Of a DNA stretch of 64,000 nucleotides, positions 1 through 7,574 are shown one piece after another. Numbering within the stretch: the stretch's first letter is position 1; each line of letters begins with the position of its first letter. Source of the stretch: Streptomyces lucensis JCM 4490 (GTDB lineage: Bacteria > Actinomycetota > Actinomycetes > Streptomycetales > Streptomycetaceae); NCBI RefSeq assembly GCF_014650035.1, contig NZ_BMUE01000003.1, forward strand, positions 434,001 through 498,000. The letters run 5' to 3'. The notes under the pieces were generated by a model. It was not told where the DNA came from, made no database searches, and saw only the letters and a list, made by a program, of their open reading frames with translations. The position numbers and the translations under genes were made by a program.

Positions 1-1336
1 CCACGGCGTTCTCGACACGCCAGCACGCGGCGGCCAGGCGGGCGTCGTGCGAGGCCTCCGGGTCGGCCGCGACCGTCACCAGGCCCCGGACCTCGCGGGC
101 GCAGTCGTCGAGGAGGGCGAGGACCCGGCGGGCGCGGCGCTTGCGGGCCGGCATCGGGTTCAGCGGGTGCACCAGCGGTGCCACCGACAGCCGGACCCGG
201 CCGAGCAGCTGCTCCAGTTCGGCCACCCGCGGCGCGGGGTCGGCCGTGGCGGACCCGGCGAGCCGCGCCGCGGCCTCGGCGGTGCAGATGTGGACGCAGC
301 GCAGGGCACGCTGGATCCAGGCGTCGGTGACGGCGTGCGTGGTGACCGGCAGCACGAAGAGCACGGCCAGCGCGGCGCCGAGCGCGCCCACGCCGGTCTC
401 GGCCAGGCGCAGGGCGAGCAGGCCGGGGCTGAGGACGCCGAGGAGGCCGTAGAGCAGCTCGGCGAGCAGGGTGACCCAGAGCATCATCCAGGTGTAGGAG
501 ACGGCCGCCGTGTAGAAGATCCCGAAGACGGCGACCGCGACGAGGACGGCCGTCGGGACGGGCGCGCCGTGCACGGGCACGGCGACGACGAGGCCCAGGC
601 CGATGCCGATCACCGTGCCGAGGACCCGGCGGAAGCCGCGCACCAGCGTCTCGCCGCGCGAGGCGGTGTTGACGAAGATCCACCAGGTGGCGCCGACGGC
701 CCAGTACCAGCGCTGCCCGGACACCAGCTGGCCGGCGACCAGCGCGAAGCCGGCGCCCGCGGTCGCCTGGAGCGCCTGCCGGGTGGTGACCCGGGCGAGC
801 CCGGTCCCCGCGGGCGGGGCGGGTGCGGCGGCCGGGGGCAGCCGGCGTTCGTAGCACCACGCGCCGAAGCGGACCGCGGCGGCGCTGAGCACGGACAGCA
901 GGACGGCGGCGTACAGCTCGGGCAGCCGGTCCGGCGTGGCGTGCAGGAACTGGGCGACGAAGAAGGTCATGAACGCGAAGACGCCGAGGCTGTGTCCGCG
1001 CGGGCCCCAGCGGCGCGCGTACACGCCGGCGCCGACCACGGCGAGGAAGACGAGATCACGCGCCACCGGCCTGCCGTGCAGTTCGGCGGCGACCGCCAGC
1101 ACCGGCATGCCCACGGCGGGCAGCAGCGCGGTGGTGACCGCCTGGCCGCGCACGGTGGGGTCGGTGACGGTGAACAGCGCGAGCAGCGCGGCGAGGCCGC
1201 CGGTGACCGCGCCGACGAGGGAGTGTCCGGCGAGAAGGCAGGCGGCGACCGCCAGCCCGATGCCGAGGACGGCCCGCGCGGCGAAGCGCAACCGCGCCCG
1301 TCCCGGGTCCGGAGCCGCGAACACCCTCTTCAGCAC
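1..1336 (-). CDS. FUSC-family integral membrane protein, C-terminus beyond the window
   Basis: The frame is open from a GTG at 1336 to the left edge, so about 445 residues are visible and the stop lies outside. A GGGGAGG ribosome-binding site lies about 6 bases upstream. The protein has two blocks of hydrophobic helices separated by a Pro/Ala-rich linker. The second block has the pattern RWYWAVGATWWIFVNT followed by a TLVRGFRRVLGTVIG stretch, typical of FUSC/aromatic acid exporter-like modules. The last visible part is a soluble helical region. Members of this family are thought to export small acids, but the substrate cannot be read from sequence. It is divergent from the Lrp-type regulator at 1586, which may control it. 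Confidence 0.8.
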   Translation of the reverse strand, partial: MLKRVFAAPDPGRARLRFAARAVLGIGLAVAACLLAGHSLVGAVTGGLAALLALFTVTDPTVRGQAVTTALLPAVGMPVLAVAAELHGRPVARDLVFLAVVGAGVYARRWGPRGHSLGVFAFMTFFVAQFLHATPDRLPELYAAVLLSVLSAAAVRFGAWCYERRLPPAAAPAPPAGTGLARVTTRQALQATAGAGFALVAGQLVSGQRWYWAVGATWWIFVNTASRGETLVRGFRRVLGTVIGIGLGLVVAVPVHGAPVPTAVLVAVAVFGIFYTAAVSYTWMMLWVTLLAELLYGLLGVLSPGLLALRLAETGVGALGAALAVLFVLPVTTHAVTDAWIQRALRCVHICTAEAAARLAGSATADPAPRVAELEQLLGRVRLSVAPLVHPLNPMPARKRRARRVLALLDDCAREVRGLVTVAADPEASHDARLAAACWRVENAV

Positions 1337-1443
1337 TGCTTGTCCTCCCCTGGGACGACCGGCGCGCGAAGGACGACCGGCATGGAAAAGGCGCCGCGGA
1401 GGACCGCAGCGCCATCGACTCGTCCATGAGAGCATCACCGGGG

Positions 1444-1582
1444 TCACTGGCTCAAGCGTCGCTCGCATCACAGTGCCATTGGCTCAGTCGCGATCATCCG
1501 CCGCCGCCCGGCGGAATACCAACGGACCAGGTCGGGCGGGTGAGCCCTCCGATGGACCGCTGAGCCATTGGTACAGTCGTAC
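1444..1582. promoter_or_regulatory. Repeated TTGGCTCA-type motif between divergent genes
   Basis: Three related words lie in the intergenic region: TCACTGGCTCAAGCGTCGC near 1444, GCCATTGGCTCAGTCGCG near 1475 and GCCATTGGTACAGTCGTA near 1564. The last overlaps a TANNNT hexamer (TACAGT, 1572-1577) just before the Lrp-family start at 1586. Lrp/AsnC proteins usually bind several degenerate sites in their own promoter, so these are candidate operators. Binding itself is inferred. Confidence 0.4.
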
Positions 1583-1585
1583 GTC

Positions 1586-2062
1586 ATGACCGTGGACGAA
1601 CTCGACACCCGCATCCTGCGGCTGCTCCTGGAGCAGCCGCGCACCAGCGTGCGCGAGTACGCCCGCATCCTCGGTGTCGCGCGCGGCACCCTCCAGGCCC
1701 GCCTGGACCGCTTGGAGCGGGAGGGCGTGATCACCGGCACGGGCCCGTCCCTCTCCCCCTCCGCCCTGGGCCATCCCGTGCTGGCGTTCGTGCACATCGA
1801 GGTCACCCAGGGACACCTCGACGACGTGGGGGACGCGCTGGCCGCCGTGCCGGAGATCGTCGAGGCCTTCTCGATCACGGGCGGCGGTGACCTGCTGGCC
1901 CGGGTGGTGGGCCGGGACAACGCCCATCTGGAGGACGTGATCCAGAAGCTGATCAGCCTCCCGGGCGTGGTGCGCACCCGTACCGAGGTGGCGCTGCGCG
2001 AACGCGTCCCCTTCCGGCTGCTGCCGCTGGTGGAGTCGGTCGGCCGGGCGGCCCGCGCCTGA
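1586..2062 (+). CDS. Lrp/AsnC-family transcriptional regulator
   Basis: A 158-residue regulator. Residues about 5-60 form an AsnC-type winged helix-turn-helix (DTRILRLLLEQPRTSVREYA, then a GVARGTLQARLDRLE recognition region). Residues about 70-145 form the RAM effector and oligomerisation domain, with the conserved ITGGGDLLARVV strand. I chose the ATG at 1586; a TTG at 1568 in the same frame would add six residues. No Shine-Dalgarno sequence is present, and TACAGT at 1572-1577 sits where a -10 box of a leaderless transcript would be. Likely targets are itself, the divergent FUSC gene and perhaps the MFS exporter downstream. The effector is probably an amino acid or other small molecule, but it is unknown. 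Confidence 0.9.
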   Translation: MTVDELDTRILRLLLEQPRTSVREYARILGVARGTLQARLDRLEREGVITGTGPSLSPSALGHPVLAFVHIEVTQGHLDDVGDALAAVPEIVEAFSITGGGDLLARVVGRDNAHLEDVIQKLISLPGVVRTRTEVALRERVPFRLLPLVESVGRAARA

Positions 2063-2148
2063 CCCCGGGCCCGGCGGACACCGTGAGTGGCGTGGGCGCC
2101 GGGTGACCTGGGCGGTGTTTTCGCCGTGCGCCTACGGCCCCCGCTGCT

Positions 2149-2154
2149 TAGCGT
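2149..2154 (+). promoter_or_regulatory. Putative -10 box of a leaderless MFS transcript
   Basis: TAGCGT is followed by exactly six bases (GACCCC) and the ATG at 2161. No ribosome-binding site is present, so transcription probably starts at or next to the A of the start codon. No convincing -35 box was found. Confidence 0.45.
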
Positions 2155-2160
2155 GACCCC

Positions 2161-3663
2161 ATGACCACAGAACGAGCCCGGCCCGCCTCCGGCGACCGGC
2201 GGTGGAAGGCGCTCGGGGTCTGTCTGGCGGCGGGCTTCATCTCACTGCTCGACACCTCGATCGTGAACGTGGCGCTGCCCTCGATGGAGCGCGGGCTGGG
2301 GGCTTCGGAGGCGGCCCAGTCCTGGGCGGTCTCCGGGTACGCCCTCACCTTCGGGCTCGCGCTTGTCCCGGCGGGCCGGCTGGGCGACATTCGGGGACGG
2401 CGCCAGGCCTTCCTGTTCGGGCTGGCCGTCTTCACGGTGGCCTCGGCGGCGTGCGGGCTGGCGCCCAGTGCCTCCTGGCTGGTGGTGTTCCGGCTGGTCC
2501 AGGGCACGGCGGCGGGCATGGTCGCGCCGCAGACCTCGGGCCTGATCCAGCAGATGTTCCAGGGTGCCGAGCGGGCCAAGGCCTTCGGTCTGCTCGGCAG
2601 CGTCATCGGCGTGTCGACGGCGGTGGGCCCGCTGGCGGGCGGTCTGCTGATCGACGCCGTCGGGACCGACGAGGGCTGGCGCTGGGTGTTCTTCGTCAAC
2701 CTGCCGATCGGCGTGGCCGCCTTCGCGGCGGGGCTCCGGCTGCTGCCCCGCGTCCCGGCACCGGCGGGAAGGCGCGAGGAGTTCGACCTGTTCGGGGTGC
2801 TGCTCCTCGGCTCGGGGGTGCTCGCGCTCATGCTTCCCCTGGTGCAGGAGCAGCAGTGGCCGGGGCGCGAGAAGTGGGCGCTGTTCCCGGTGGCCGCGCT
2901 GCTGCTGGGCGCGTTCTGGGCCTGGGAGAGACGGCAGGGACGGGTCGGGGGCGCTCCGCTGGTCGATCTGGCGCTGTTCTCCCTGCGCTCCTTCACCCTC
3001 GGTGCCCTGATCAGCCTGAGCTACTTCGCGGGTTTCACCACGGTCTTCTTCGTATACACCCTCTACCTGCAGAACAGCGTGGGATACAGCGCGCTCGCGG
3101 CGGGCCTCACGGTCCTGCCCTTCGCGGCGGCCTCGGCGGTCGGAGCGGCGGCGGGAGGCCGGCTGGTGGTGCGCTTCGGCCGCAAGCTGGTCGTCATCGG
3201 ACTGAGCGGGGTGGCACTGGGGCTGCTCGGGGTGGTCGCGGCGGTCCAGCTGGCACCCGGGCGGAGCGTGGGGTGGGCGTCGGCGCTCCCACTCCTCATC
3301 GGGGGCATCGGCTCCGGTCTGACGGTCTCCCCGAACACGACCCTGACCCTCACCCGGGTCCCCGTGCACCGTGCCGGTGCGGCGGGCGGCGTCCTGCAGA
3401 CGGGTCAGCGCGTCGGCTCGGCGGCCGGTATCGCGGTGGTCGGCGCGGTGTACTTCGCGCACCTGGCCAACCACGGCCGCGCCGGTACGGCGATCCAGCT
3501 GGGGCTGCTCACCGCTGTGGGCATCATTCTGGTCGCGCTGCTGCTGGCGGTCGCCGACCTGCGGGAACGCCACTCGCATCCGGAACCGGAGAGGGCCGTG
3601 GACGCGGTACGGCGAAGCTCCGGGGAGGACGGCGCCGGGGACAAGGTCCGGCCGGGCGCCTGA
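2161..3663 (+). CDS. DHA2-family MFS drug exporter (EmrB/QacA type)
   Basis: A 500-residue, 14-helix major facilitator. The family motifs are clear: LDTSIVNVALP at residues 30-40 (DHA2 motif D1), GRLGDIRGRR at 72-81 (motif A in the first cytoplasmic loop), and GVSTAVGPLAGG near 150 (antiporter motif C). The C-terminal 50 residues are charged and cytoplasmic. Such proteins export hydrophobic or cationic toxic compounds by proton antiport; the actual substrate cannot be inferred. The gene follows the Lrp regulator by about 100 bases but appears to have its own leaderless promoter. Its end nearly meets the convergent LysR-like gene (15 bases apart). Confidence 0.92.
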   Translation: MTTERARPASGDRRWKALGVCLAAGFISLLDTSIVNVALPSMERGLGASEAAQSWAVSGYALTFGLALVPAGRLGDIRGRRQAFLFGLAVFTVASAACGLAPSASWLVVFRLVQGTAAGMVAPQTSGLIQQMFQGAERAKAFGLLGSVIGVSTAVGPLAGGLLIDAVGTDEGWRWVFFVNLPIGVAAFAAGLRLLPRVPAPAGRREEFDLFGVLLLGSGVLALMLPLVQEQQWPGREKWALFPVAALLLGAFWAWERRQGRVGGAPLVDLALFSLRSFTLGALISLSYFAGFTTVFFVYTLYLQNSVGYSALAAGLTVLPFAAASAVGAAAGGRLVVRFGRKLVVIGLSGVALGLLGVVAAVQLAPGRSVGWASALPLLIGGIGSGLTVSPNTTLTLTRVPVHRAGAAGGVLQTGQRVGSAAGIAVVGAVYFAHLANHGRAGTAIQLGLLTAVGIILVALLLAVADLRERHSHPEPERAVDAVRRSSGEDGAGDKVRPGA

Positions 3664-3678
3664 GCGGGGCCGTGCGCC

Positions 3679-4470
3679 TCACGACCTCCTGCGCGGTTTC
3701 CCCCGCTTGGCCGGCTTGGCGCCTCCCGAGCCCGAGCGGCCGCGCGCGGGCCGTCCTGCCGACTTCGAGCCCGCCGACTTCGCCCCGGACTGCTTCTTCG
3801 GCCGGTCACCACCCTGCTCGGCCCGCTTGCCCTGCTGCTCGGCCCCGGCAGTCGCCCGCGCACGGCCCCGCGTGCTGTTGACCGTGCGGCCCCGGACGAT
3901 GCCGATGAACTCCTCCACCAGGTCGGTGGTGGCCTCCTCCGGCCAGGACAGGGCGACTCCCGACTGCGGGGCGTCGACGACCGGGCGGTAGGTGAGGTCC
4001 CGGCGGTGGTGCAGGCGGGCCAGGGACTGCGGGACGACCAGGAGGCCGATGCTCGCCGCCACGAGTTCGATCGCGTCGGCTGTCGTCGCGGGCCGCTCGA
4101 AGGCCGGCTCACCGGGCGGGCTGTCCCAGTCGAAGACGTCGTCGAGGGGGTGGAGGAGCACCTCGTCGGCGAGGTCGGCGACGGTGATCTCGTCCGCCGC
4201 AGTGATCACGTGGTCCTTGGGGACCACCACCACCGTGGTCTCCGTGTAGAGGGGGATCGCGCTGAAGAACGAGCGGTCCACGGGCAGCCGTACCAGGCCC
4301 GCGTCGGCCTCCCCGGCGCGCAGCAGCCCGGCCGCCTCGGCGGTGGGTGCCTGGACGAGGGTGAGCGGGACGCCGGGCAGGCGCTCCTTCCAGACCTTCA
4401 CCCATTTGGCGGGCGTCACTCCGGGAACGTACGCGAGCCGGAACGACGGTGATTCCTCCGAGCCTGTCAC
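3679..4470 (-). CDS. LysR-type substrate-binding protein without HTH, with basic tail
   Basis: A 263-residue protein. Residues about 10-195 are a LysR substrate-binding (periplasmic-binding-like) fold: it opens at FRLAYVPGVTPAKW, has the LRAGEADAGLVRLP strand, and later a VAASIGLLVVPQSLARL segment. The usual N-terminal winged helix of about 60-90 residues is absent. There is no room for it, because only 58 bases separate this start from the divergent gene. Residues about 200-263 are Lys/Arg/Ser/Gly-rich, like a nonspecific nucleic-acid-binding tail. The start is GTG with no ribosome-binding site, and TAACCT six bases upstream suggests a leaderless transcript. It is probably a sensor that works with a partner; the divergent DUF5997 protein is the obvious candidate. 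Confidence 0.85.
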   Translation of the reverse strand: MTGSEESPSFRLAYVPGVTPAKWVKVWKERLPGVPLTLVQAPTAEAAGLLRAGEADAGLVRLPVDRSFFSAIPLYTETTVVVVPKDHVITAADEITVADLADEVLLHPLDDVFDWDSPPGEPAFERPATTADAIELVAASIGLLVVPQSLARLHHRRDLTYRPVVDAPQSGVALSWPEEATTDLVEEFIGIVRGRTVNSTRGRARATAGAEQQGKRAEQGGDRPKKQSGAKSAGSKSAGRPARGRSGSGGAKPAKRGKPRRRS

Positions 4471-4476
4471 CAGGCC

Positions 4477-4521
4477 AGGTTACCGGCCGTGGTCGGCCGG
4501 CCCGCAGGCGGCCGATACCCT
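4477..4521. promoter_or_regulatory. Compact divergent leaderless promoters
   Basis: On the minus strand TAACCT (4477-4482) lies six bases before the GTG of the LysR-like gene. On the plus strand TACCCT (4516-4521) lies seven bases before the ATG of the DUF5997 gene. Neither start has a ribosome-binding site. The two -10 elements are only about 33 bases apart, so the polymerase sites overlap and the genes are probably expressed competitively or co-regulated. Confidence 0.45.
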
Positions 4522-4528
4522 TGACGTC

Positions 4529-4924
4529 ATGAGTTCGCAGCAGAGCGCCCAGACGATGAAGCCCGCGACGGCGGCGAAGAAGCTGGGCGTGTACCTCCCC
4601 GCCACTCCCGCCTCCTTCCAGGAGGGTGTGGTCTCGCGCGCCGAGCTGAACGAGCTGCAGGCCGATCCGCCCGAGTGGCTGCGCGAGCTGCGGCAGAACG
4701 GTCCCCACCCGCGCCCGGTGGTCGCCGCGAAGCTCGGCGTGTCCATCGCCGGTCTCGCGCGCGGCGGGGTCACCGAGCCGCTGACCACCGAGCAGATCGA
4801 GGCGCTCAAGCAGGAACGGCCGGAGTGGCTGGAGAAGGAGCGCGCCACCCAGGCCGAGGTCCGCAAGGAAGCGGTGCGGATCAAGAAGAGGAACGCCGAG
4901 CGCACCGACCGCGCCGGTTCCTGA
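4529..4924 (+). CDS. DUF5997-family small putative DNA-binding protein
   Basis: A 131-residue soluble protein that I assign from memory to DUF5997, a family of unknown function common in streptomycetes. Two similar segments contain PPEWL and RPEWL motifs (about residues 48 and 106). Between them PVVAAKLGVSIAGLARGG (about 63-80) looks like a helix-turn-helix in which KLGVSIAGL would be the recognition part. The last 35 residues are charged and helical. The ATG at 4529 was chosen because a -10-like hexamer precedes it and the shared divergent promoter leaves no room for a longer protein. The pairing with an HTH-less LysR sensor suggests the two form one regulatory unit, which is inference. Confidence 0.8.
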   Translation: MSSQQSAQTMKPATAAKKLGVYLPATPASFQEGVVSRAELNELQADPPEWLRELRQNGPHPRPVVAAKLGVSIAGLARGGVTEPLTTEQIEALKQERPEWLEKERATQAEVRKEAVRIKKRNAERTDRAGS

Positions 4925-4953
4925 CACCGGGCGCCCCTCGCGCCCCCGCACCG

Positions 4954-4994
4954 CGACGCCCCCGCCGCCGACTCACGAGGCCGTGGGGGCGTCG
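4954..4994 (+). terminator. Stem-loop terminator after DUF5997
   Basis: A perfect 10-base-pair stem (CGACGCCCCC at 4954-4963 and GGGGGCGTCG at 4985-4994) encloses a 21-base loop. It begins 29 bases after the DUF5997 stop. No U-tract follows, as is usual for streptomycete terminators. Confidence 0.6.
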
Positions 4995-5184
4995 TCGTGC
5001 CGGACCCTTCAGGACAGGGAGGCGGGCCGCCGCTCCCCCGTGCCGGCGGCCCACCGGACGATCGTCCGGGCAGGCCGGTATCGCCGGGTTGAAGTGTGCG
5101 ACAGCCGGGGGCGCCGGGGGTATGCGCAGAAGTACGTACGCCGCCGGCCGGGAGGACCGGGGACGCGAGGCACCGGGGAGGGAC

Positions 5185-6006
5185 GTGGGGCTGGAGAAGG
5201 CCTACGAGCGCATGGCGGCCGTCGCCGTGGCGGCGCTGCACGAACGGGAGCCCGGGCGCCTGTGGCCGATGCTCGCCGGCGCCCTGGCCGAGCTGTGCGG
5301 GGGCGACGCGGTCATCCACAAGCTGGACGACTGGAGCGAGCACCGGGGAAGCATCGGCGCGGCGCCCGACGCCGCCGCCCTGGCACTGGACCGGCTGACG
5401 GACGCGGATCTGCGGCTGCTGCGCGCGGGATTCCCCTTCGCCGGCCACTACACGGCGAGGTCCGGCCGCTCCCCGGTCACCGCCCGCCGGGCGGCGGGTC
5501 GCGCATGGCCCGGCAGCCGGACGGCGCGGCTCCTCGGCGAGGCCCTGGACGTCGACCACGTGCTGGGGGTACCGCTGCCGGACGGCACGACCCCTGTCAT
5601 CACCGGGTGCCTCGTGTACCGCTCCGGTACCGACTTCACCGACGACCAGCTCGCCATGGCCGAGCGCACCCAGCCGCTGCTGACCGCGGTGGAGCGGCAG
5701 CGGCGGCTGCTCGAGGAGTGGCGGCGCACGCTCGGCCCGGACCCGGCGGCGGACCAGCGGGCGGCCCAGAGCACGCTGACGCCGCGCGAGACGACCGTCC
5801 TGCTGCTGCTCGCGGAGGCGCTCACCGCCGACGCCGTCGGCCGCCGTCTCGGCATCTCGGCGCGCACCGTGCACAAGCACGTCGAGAACATCTACCGCAA
5901 GCTGGGCACCCGCGACCGTGTCGGCACGGTGCTGCGGGCCCAGCAGCTGGGCCTGGTGGCGCCGCCCGGCCAGGCGGGCGGCGAAACGGGCGGCGAGCCG
6001 GCGTAG
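5185..6006 (+). CDS. LuxR-family transcriptional regulator
   Basis: About 273 residues from the GTG at 5185, which has GGGGAGGG close upstream. An in-frame ATG at 5122 would add 21 residues and cannot be excluded. The first 165 residues are an unassigned, probably ligand- or partner-binding domain. The last 65 residues are a standard LuxR helix-turn-helix: LTPRETTVLLLLAEALTADA, then GRRLGISARTVHKHVENIYRKLG. No receiver domain, phosphorylatable Asp motif or P-loop is visible, so it is neither a response regulator nor a LAL protein. It converges on the last gene of the conflict operon with only 16 bases between stops. Confidence 0.85.
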   Translation: MGLEKAYERMAAVAVAALHEREPGRLWPMLAGALAELCGGDAVIHKLDDWSEHRGSIGAAPDAAALALDRLTDADLRLLRAGFPFAGHYTARSGRSPVTARRAAGRAWPGSRTARLLGEALDVDHVLGVPLPDGTTPVITGCLVYRSGTDFTDDQLAMAERTQPLLTAVERQRRLLEEWRRTLGPDPAADQRAAQSTLTPRETTVLLLLAEALTADAVGRRLGISARTVHKHVENIYRKLGTRDRVGTVLRAQQLGLVAPPGQAGGETGGEPA

Positions 6007-6022
6007 GACGTGTCCGCGAACC

Positions 6023-7567
6023 TCACTCGCGCAGACACCACTCGACGAACACCCCGATGCTCGGGTCCACCCGCCCCTCCTGGTCCGCGACGGCCGACGT
6101 GCAGAAGAACCGGACCTCACCGAACTCCAGGTCCATCGTCTTCACCAGGTTGCGCAGTCCCAGCCGCTCGCACAGCCACTCCCGGACAGCGTCACCGTCC
6201 TCCGGGCGGTCGGGCAGCAGTGCCGGCTGCCCCGCCAGCAGGTCCCTCTTGGTGACGGCGACGGCGAGCCGGGCCCTGGCGAGGCGGGTGCCCATGGTGC
6301 GTACGGTCTGGACGGAGCGCGAGAAGACGTCCTCCGGGTCGACCGTCGAGCCCAGCGTGCGGTCGACCTGCGGGCCCCGCGGGTCCAGGCGGGTCCAGAA
6401 CGCGTCGACGGCCATGGGGTCCAGGACGAAGACGAAGGTGCGGGCCTCCCGTGCGTAGCGCAGCGCGTCGGTCTCCTCCCGGTTGACGAACCGCTCGCCG
6501 GCCGTGTCGAAGACGTGCACCAGCCGCTCGGCGCGGCCACTGCCGAGCACGAACGAATGGGCCCGGGGCAGCGTCTTCTGGGTGGGTCGGGTGTGGCCCT
6601 GGATCTCCAGGACCTCGTTCAGCACCCGCTGGTTGGCGGTCGACTCGGGGTCCGCGAGCCGGATCGGCGGCCCGCCGTTCTCCGCCGAGTCCTCCAGCAT
6701 CTTCACCATCGCGGCCATCAGCTGTGTCTTGCCCGCGGCCCGGCCGCCGATCAGCGGCAGGATCAGCTCGGGCATGTGACCGGCGTCCGGGTTCATCGGC
6801 CTGCCGCAGTGTTCGTGCACGCAGTAGCCGCTCAGTCGGGCGTCGCGGCTCATCAGCATCAGCAGGGTCGGTATCCGCTCGCCGCAGGCGCACCGGCGCC
6901 GGAACAGGCCGAACGTGCCCGGGCGGATGTCGGCGTGCCGTCGCCGGCAGGTCGCGCGGGGGCAGTCGTACGCGGGATAGGGGACGCGTTCGAAGCAGCT
7001 CGGGCACAGCATGCCGCGGGGCAGTCCGCGCAGGATCATCACCGCGCGGTCGGTGGCCCGCAGCGCGAGCGCCGTGAGCCGGGCGCCGGCCGTCAGCAGC
7101 CCCACGCCCAGGGCCTGCACGCCGAGGAGCAGGCCGAGTACCGGTACCGCGGCGGCGGCGCCGAGGCCGAGGCCCAGGTGGAGGGTCAGGCCGTACGGGA
7201 CCGACACGGAGCGGTGCACGGTGGGCGCGGTGAACTGGCGTGCGGTCACCCGCCGGAAGGCGTCGGTGACCGTGCGGATGTACAACCGCCTTCCCTGGGA
7301 CTGGAGTTGGCGGAGATCCCGGGTGGCTGGGCCGAAGAAGTAGTTGCGGTGTGCGAGTTCGTCGGCAGGGCGGTACGGCGGGACGGTGACGAACTCGGGG
7401 GTGCGCAGGCGCAGCACGCCGTTGAGCAACTGGAAGTAACGCCATAGCAGTTCACTGACCAGGGCGAGCCCGCGCAGGGCCGCGATCGCCGGGGCGATGA
7501 CCAGGTAGAGCAGGAGCAGGGCCAGGTAGACCGCGGGGACGAGGACGAAGATCAGGATGTCGGCCAT
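6023..7567 (-). CDS. Membrane-anchored zinc-ribbon TRAFAC GTPase (double-GTPase type)
   Basis: A 514-residue protein, last gene of the conflict operon. Residues 4-28 and about 128-160 are hydrophobic membrane segments. Residues 188-260 hold a zinc-ribbon-like cluster (CPSC, CACG, CVHEHC). The C-terminal G domain has a P-loop GGRAAGKT (274-281), a switch II motif FDTAGE (353-358) and VTKRD (438-442) in place of NKxD. This matches my memory of the Double-GTPase families described in NTP-dependent conflict systems. I start at ATG 7567, seven bases after the GAP1-like stop, because the frame upstream overlaps that gene and reads as noise. Likely role: a GTP-switched, membrane-bound component paired with the GTPase at 10016-11203. 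Confidence 0.85.
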   Translation of the reverse strand: MADILIFVLVPAVYLALLLLYLVIAPAIAALRGLALVSELLWRYFQLLNGVLRLRTPEFVTVPPYRPADELAHRNYFFGPATRDLRQLQSQGRRLYIRTVTDAFRRVTARQFTAPTVHRSVSVPYGLTLHLGLGLGAAAAVPVLGLLLGVQALGVGLLTAGARLTALALRATDRAVMILRGLPRGMLCPSCFERVPYPAYDCPRATCRRRHADIRPGTFGLFRRRCACGERIPTLLMLMSRDARLSGYCVHEHCGRPMNPDAGHMPELILPLIGGRAAGKTQLMAAMVKMLEDSAENGGPPIRLADPESTANQRVLNEVLEIQGHTRPTQKTLPRAHSFVLGSGRAERLVHVFDTAGERFVNREETDALRYAREARTFVFVLDPMAVDAFWTRLDPRGPQVDRTLGSTVDPEDVFSRSVQTVRTMGTRLARARLAVAVTKRDLLAGQPALLPDRPEDGDAVREWLCERLGLRNLVKTMDLEFGEVRFFCTSAVADQEGRVDPSIGVFVEWCLRE

Positions 7568-7574
7568 CGCGGGC

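Noticed and set aside
47..1429. Long plus-strand frame opposite the FUSC gene
   Set aside because: Composition is Gly/Arg/Asp/Ala-rich with no domain, as expected for an antisense frame in very GC-rich DNA. The opposite strand gives a clear membrane protein with a ribosome-binding site.
3679..4528. LysR-like gene as a frameshifted or truncated normal LysR
   Set aside because: No HTH-like sequence is found in any frame in the 58 bases before it, and the start has a well-placed promoter hexamer, so the short form looks genuine.
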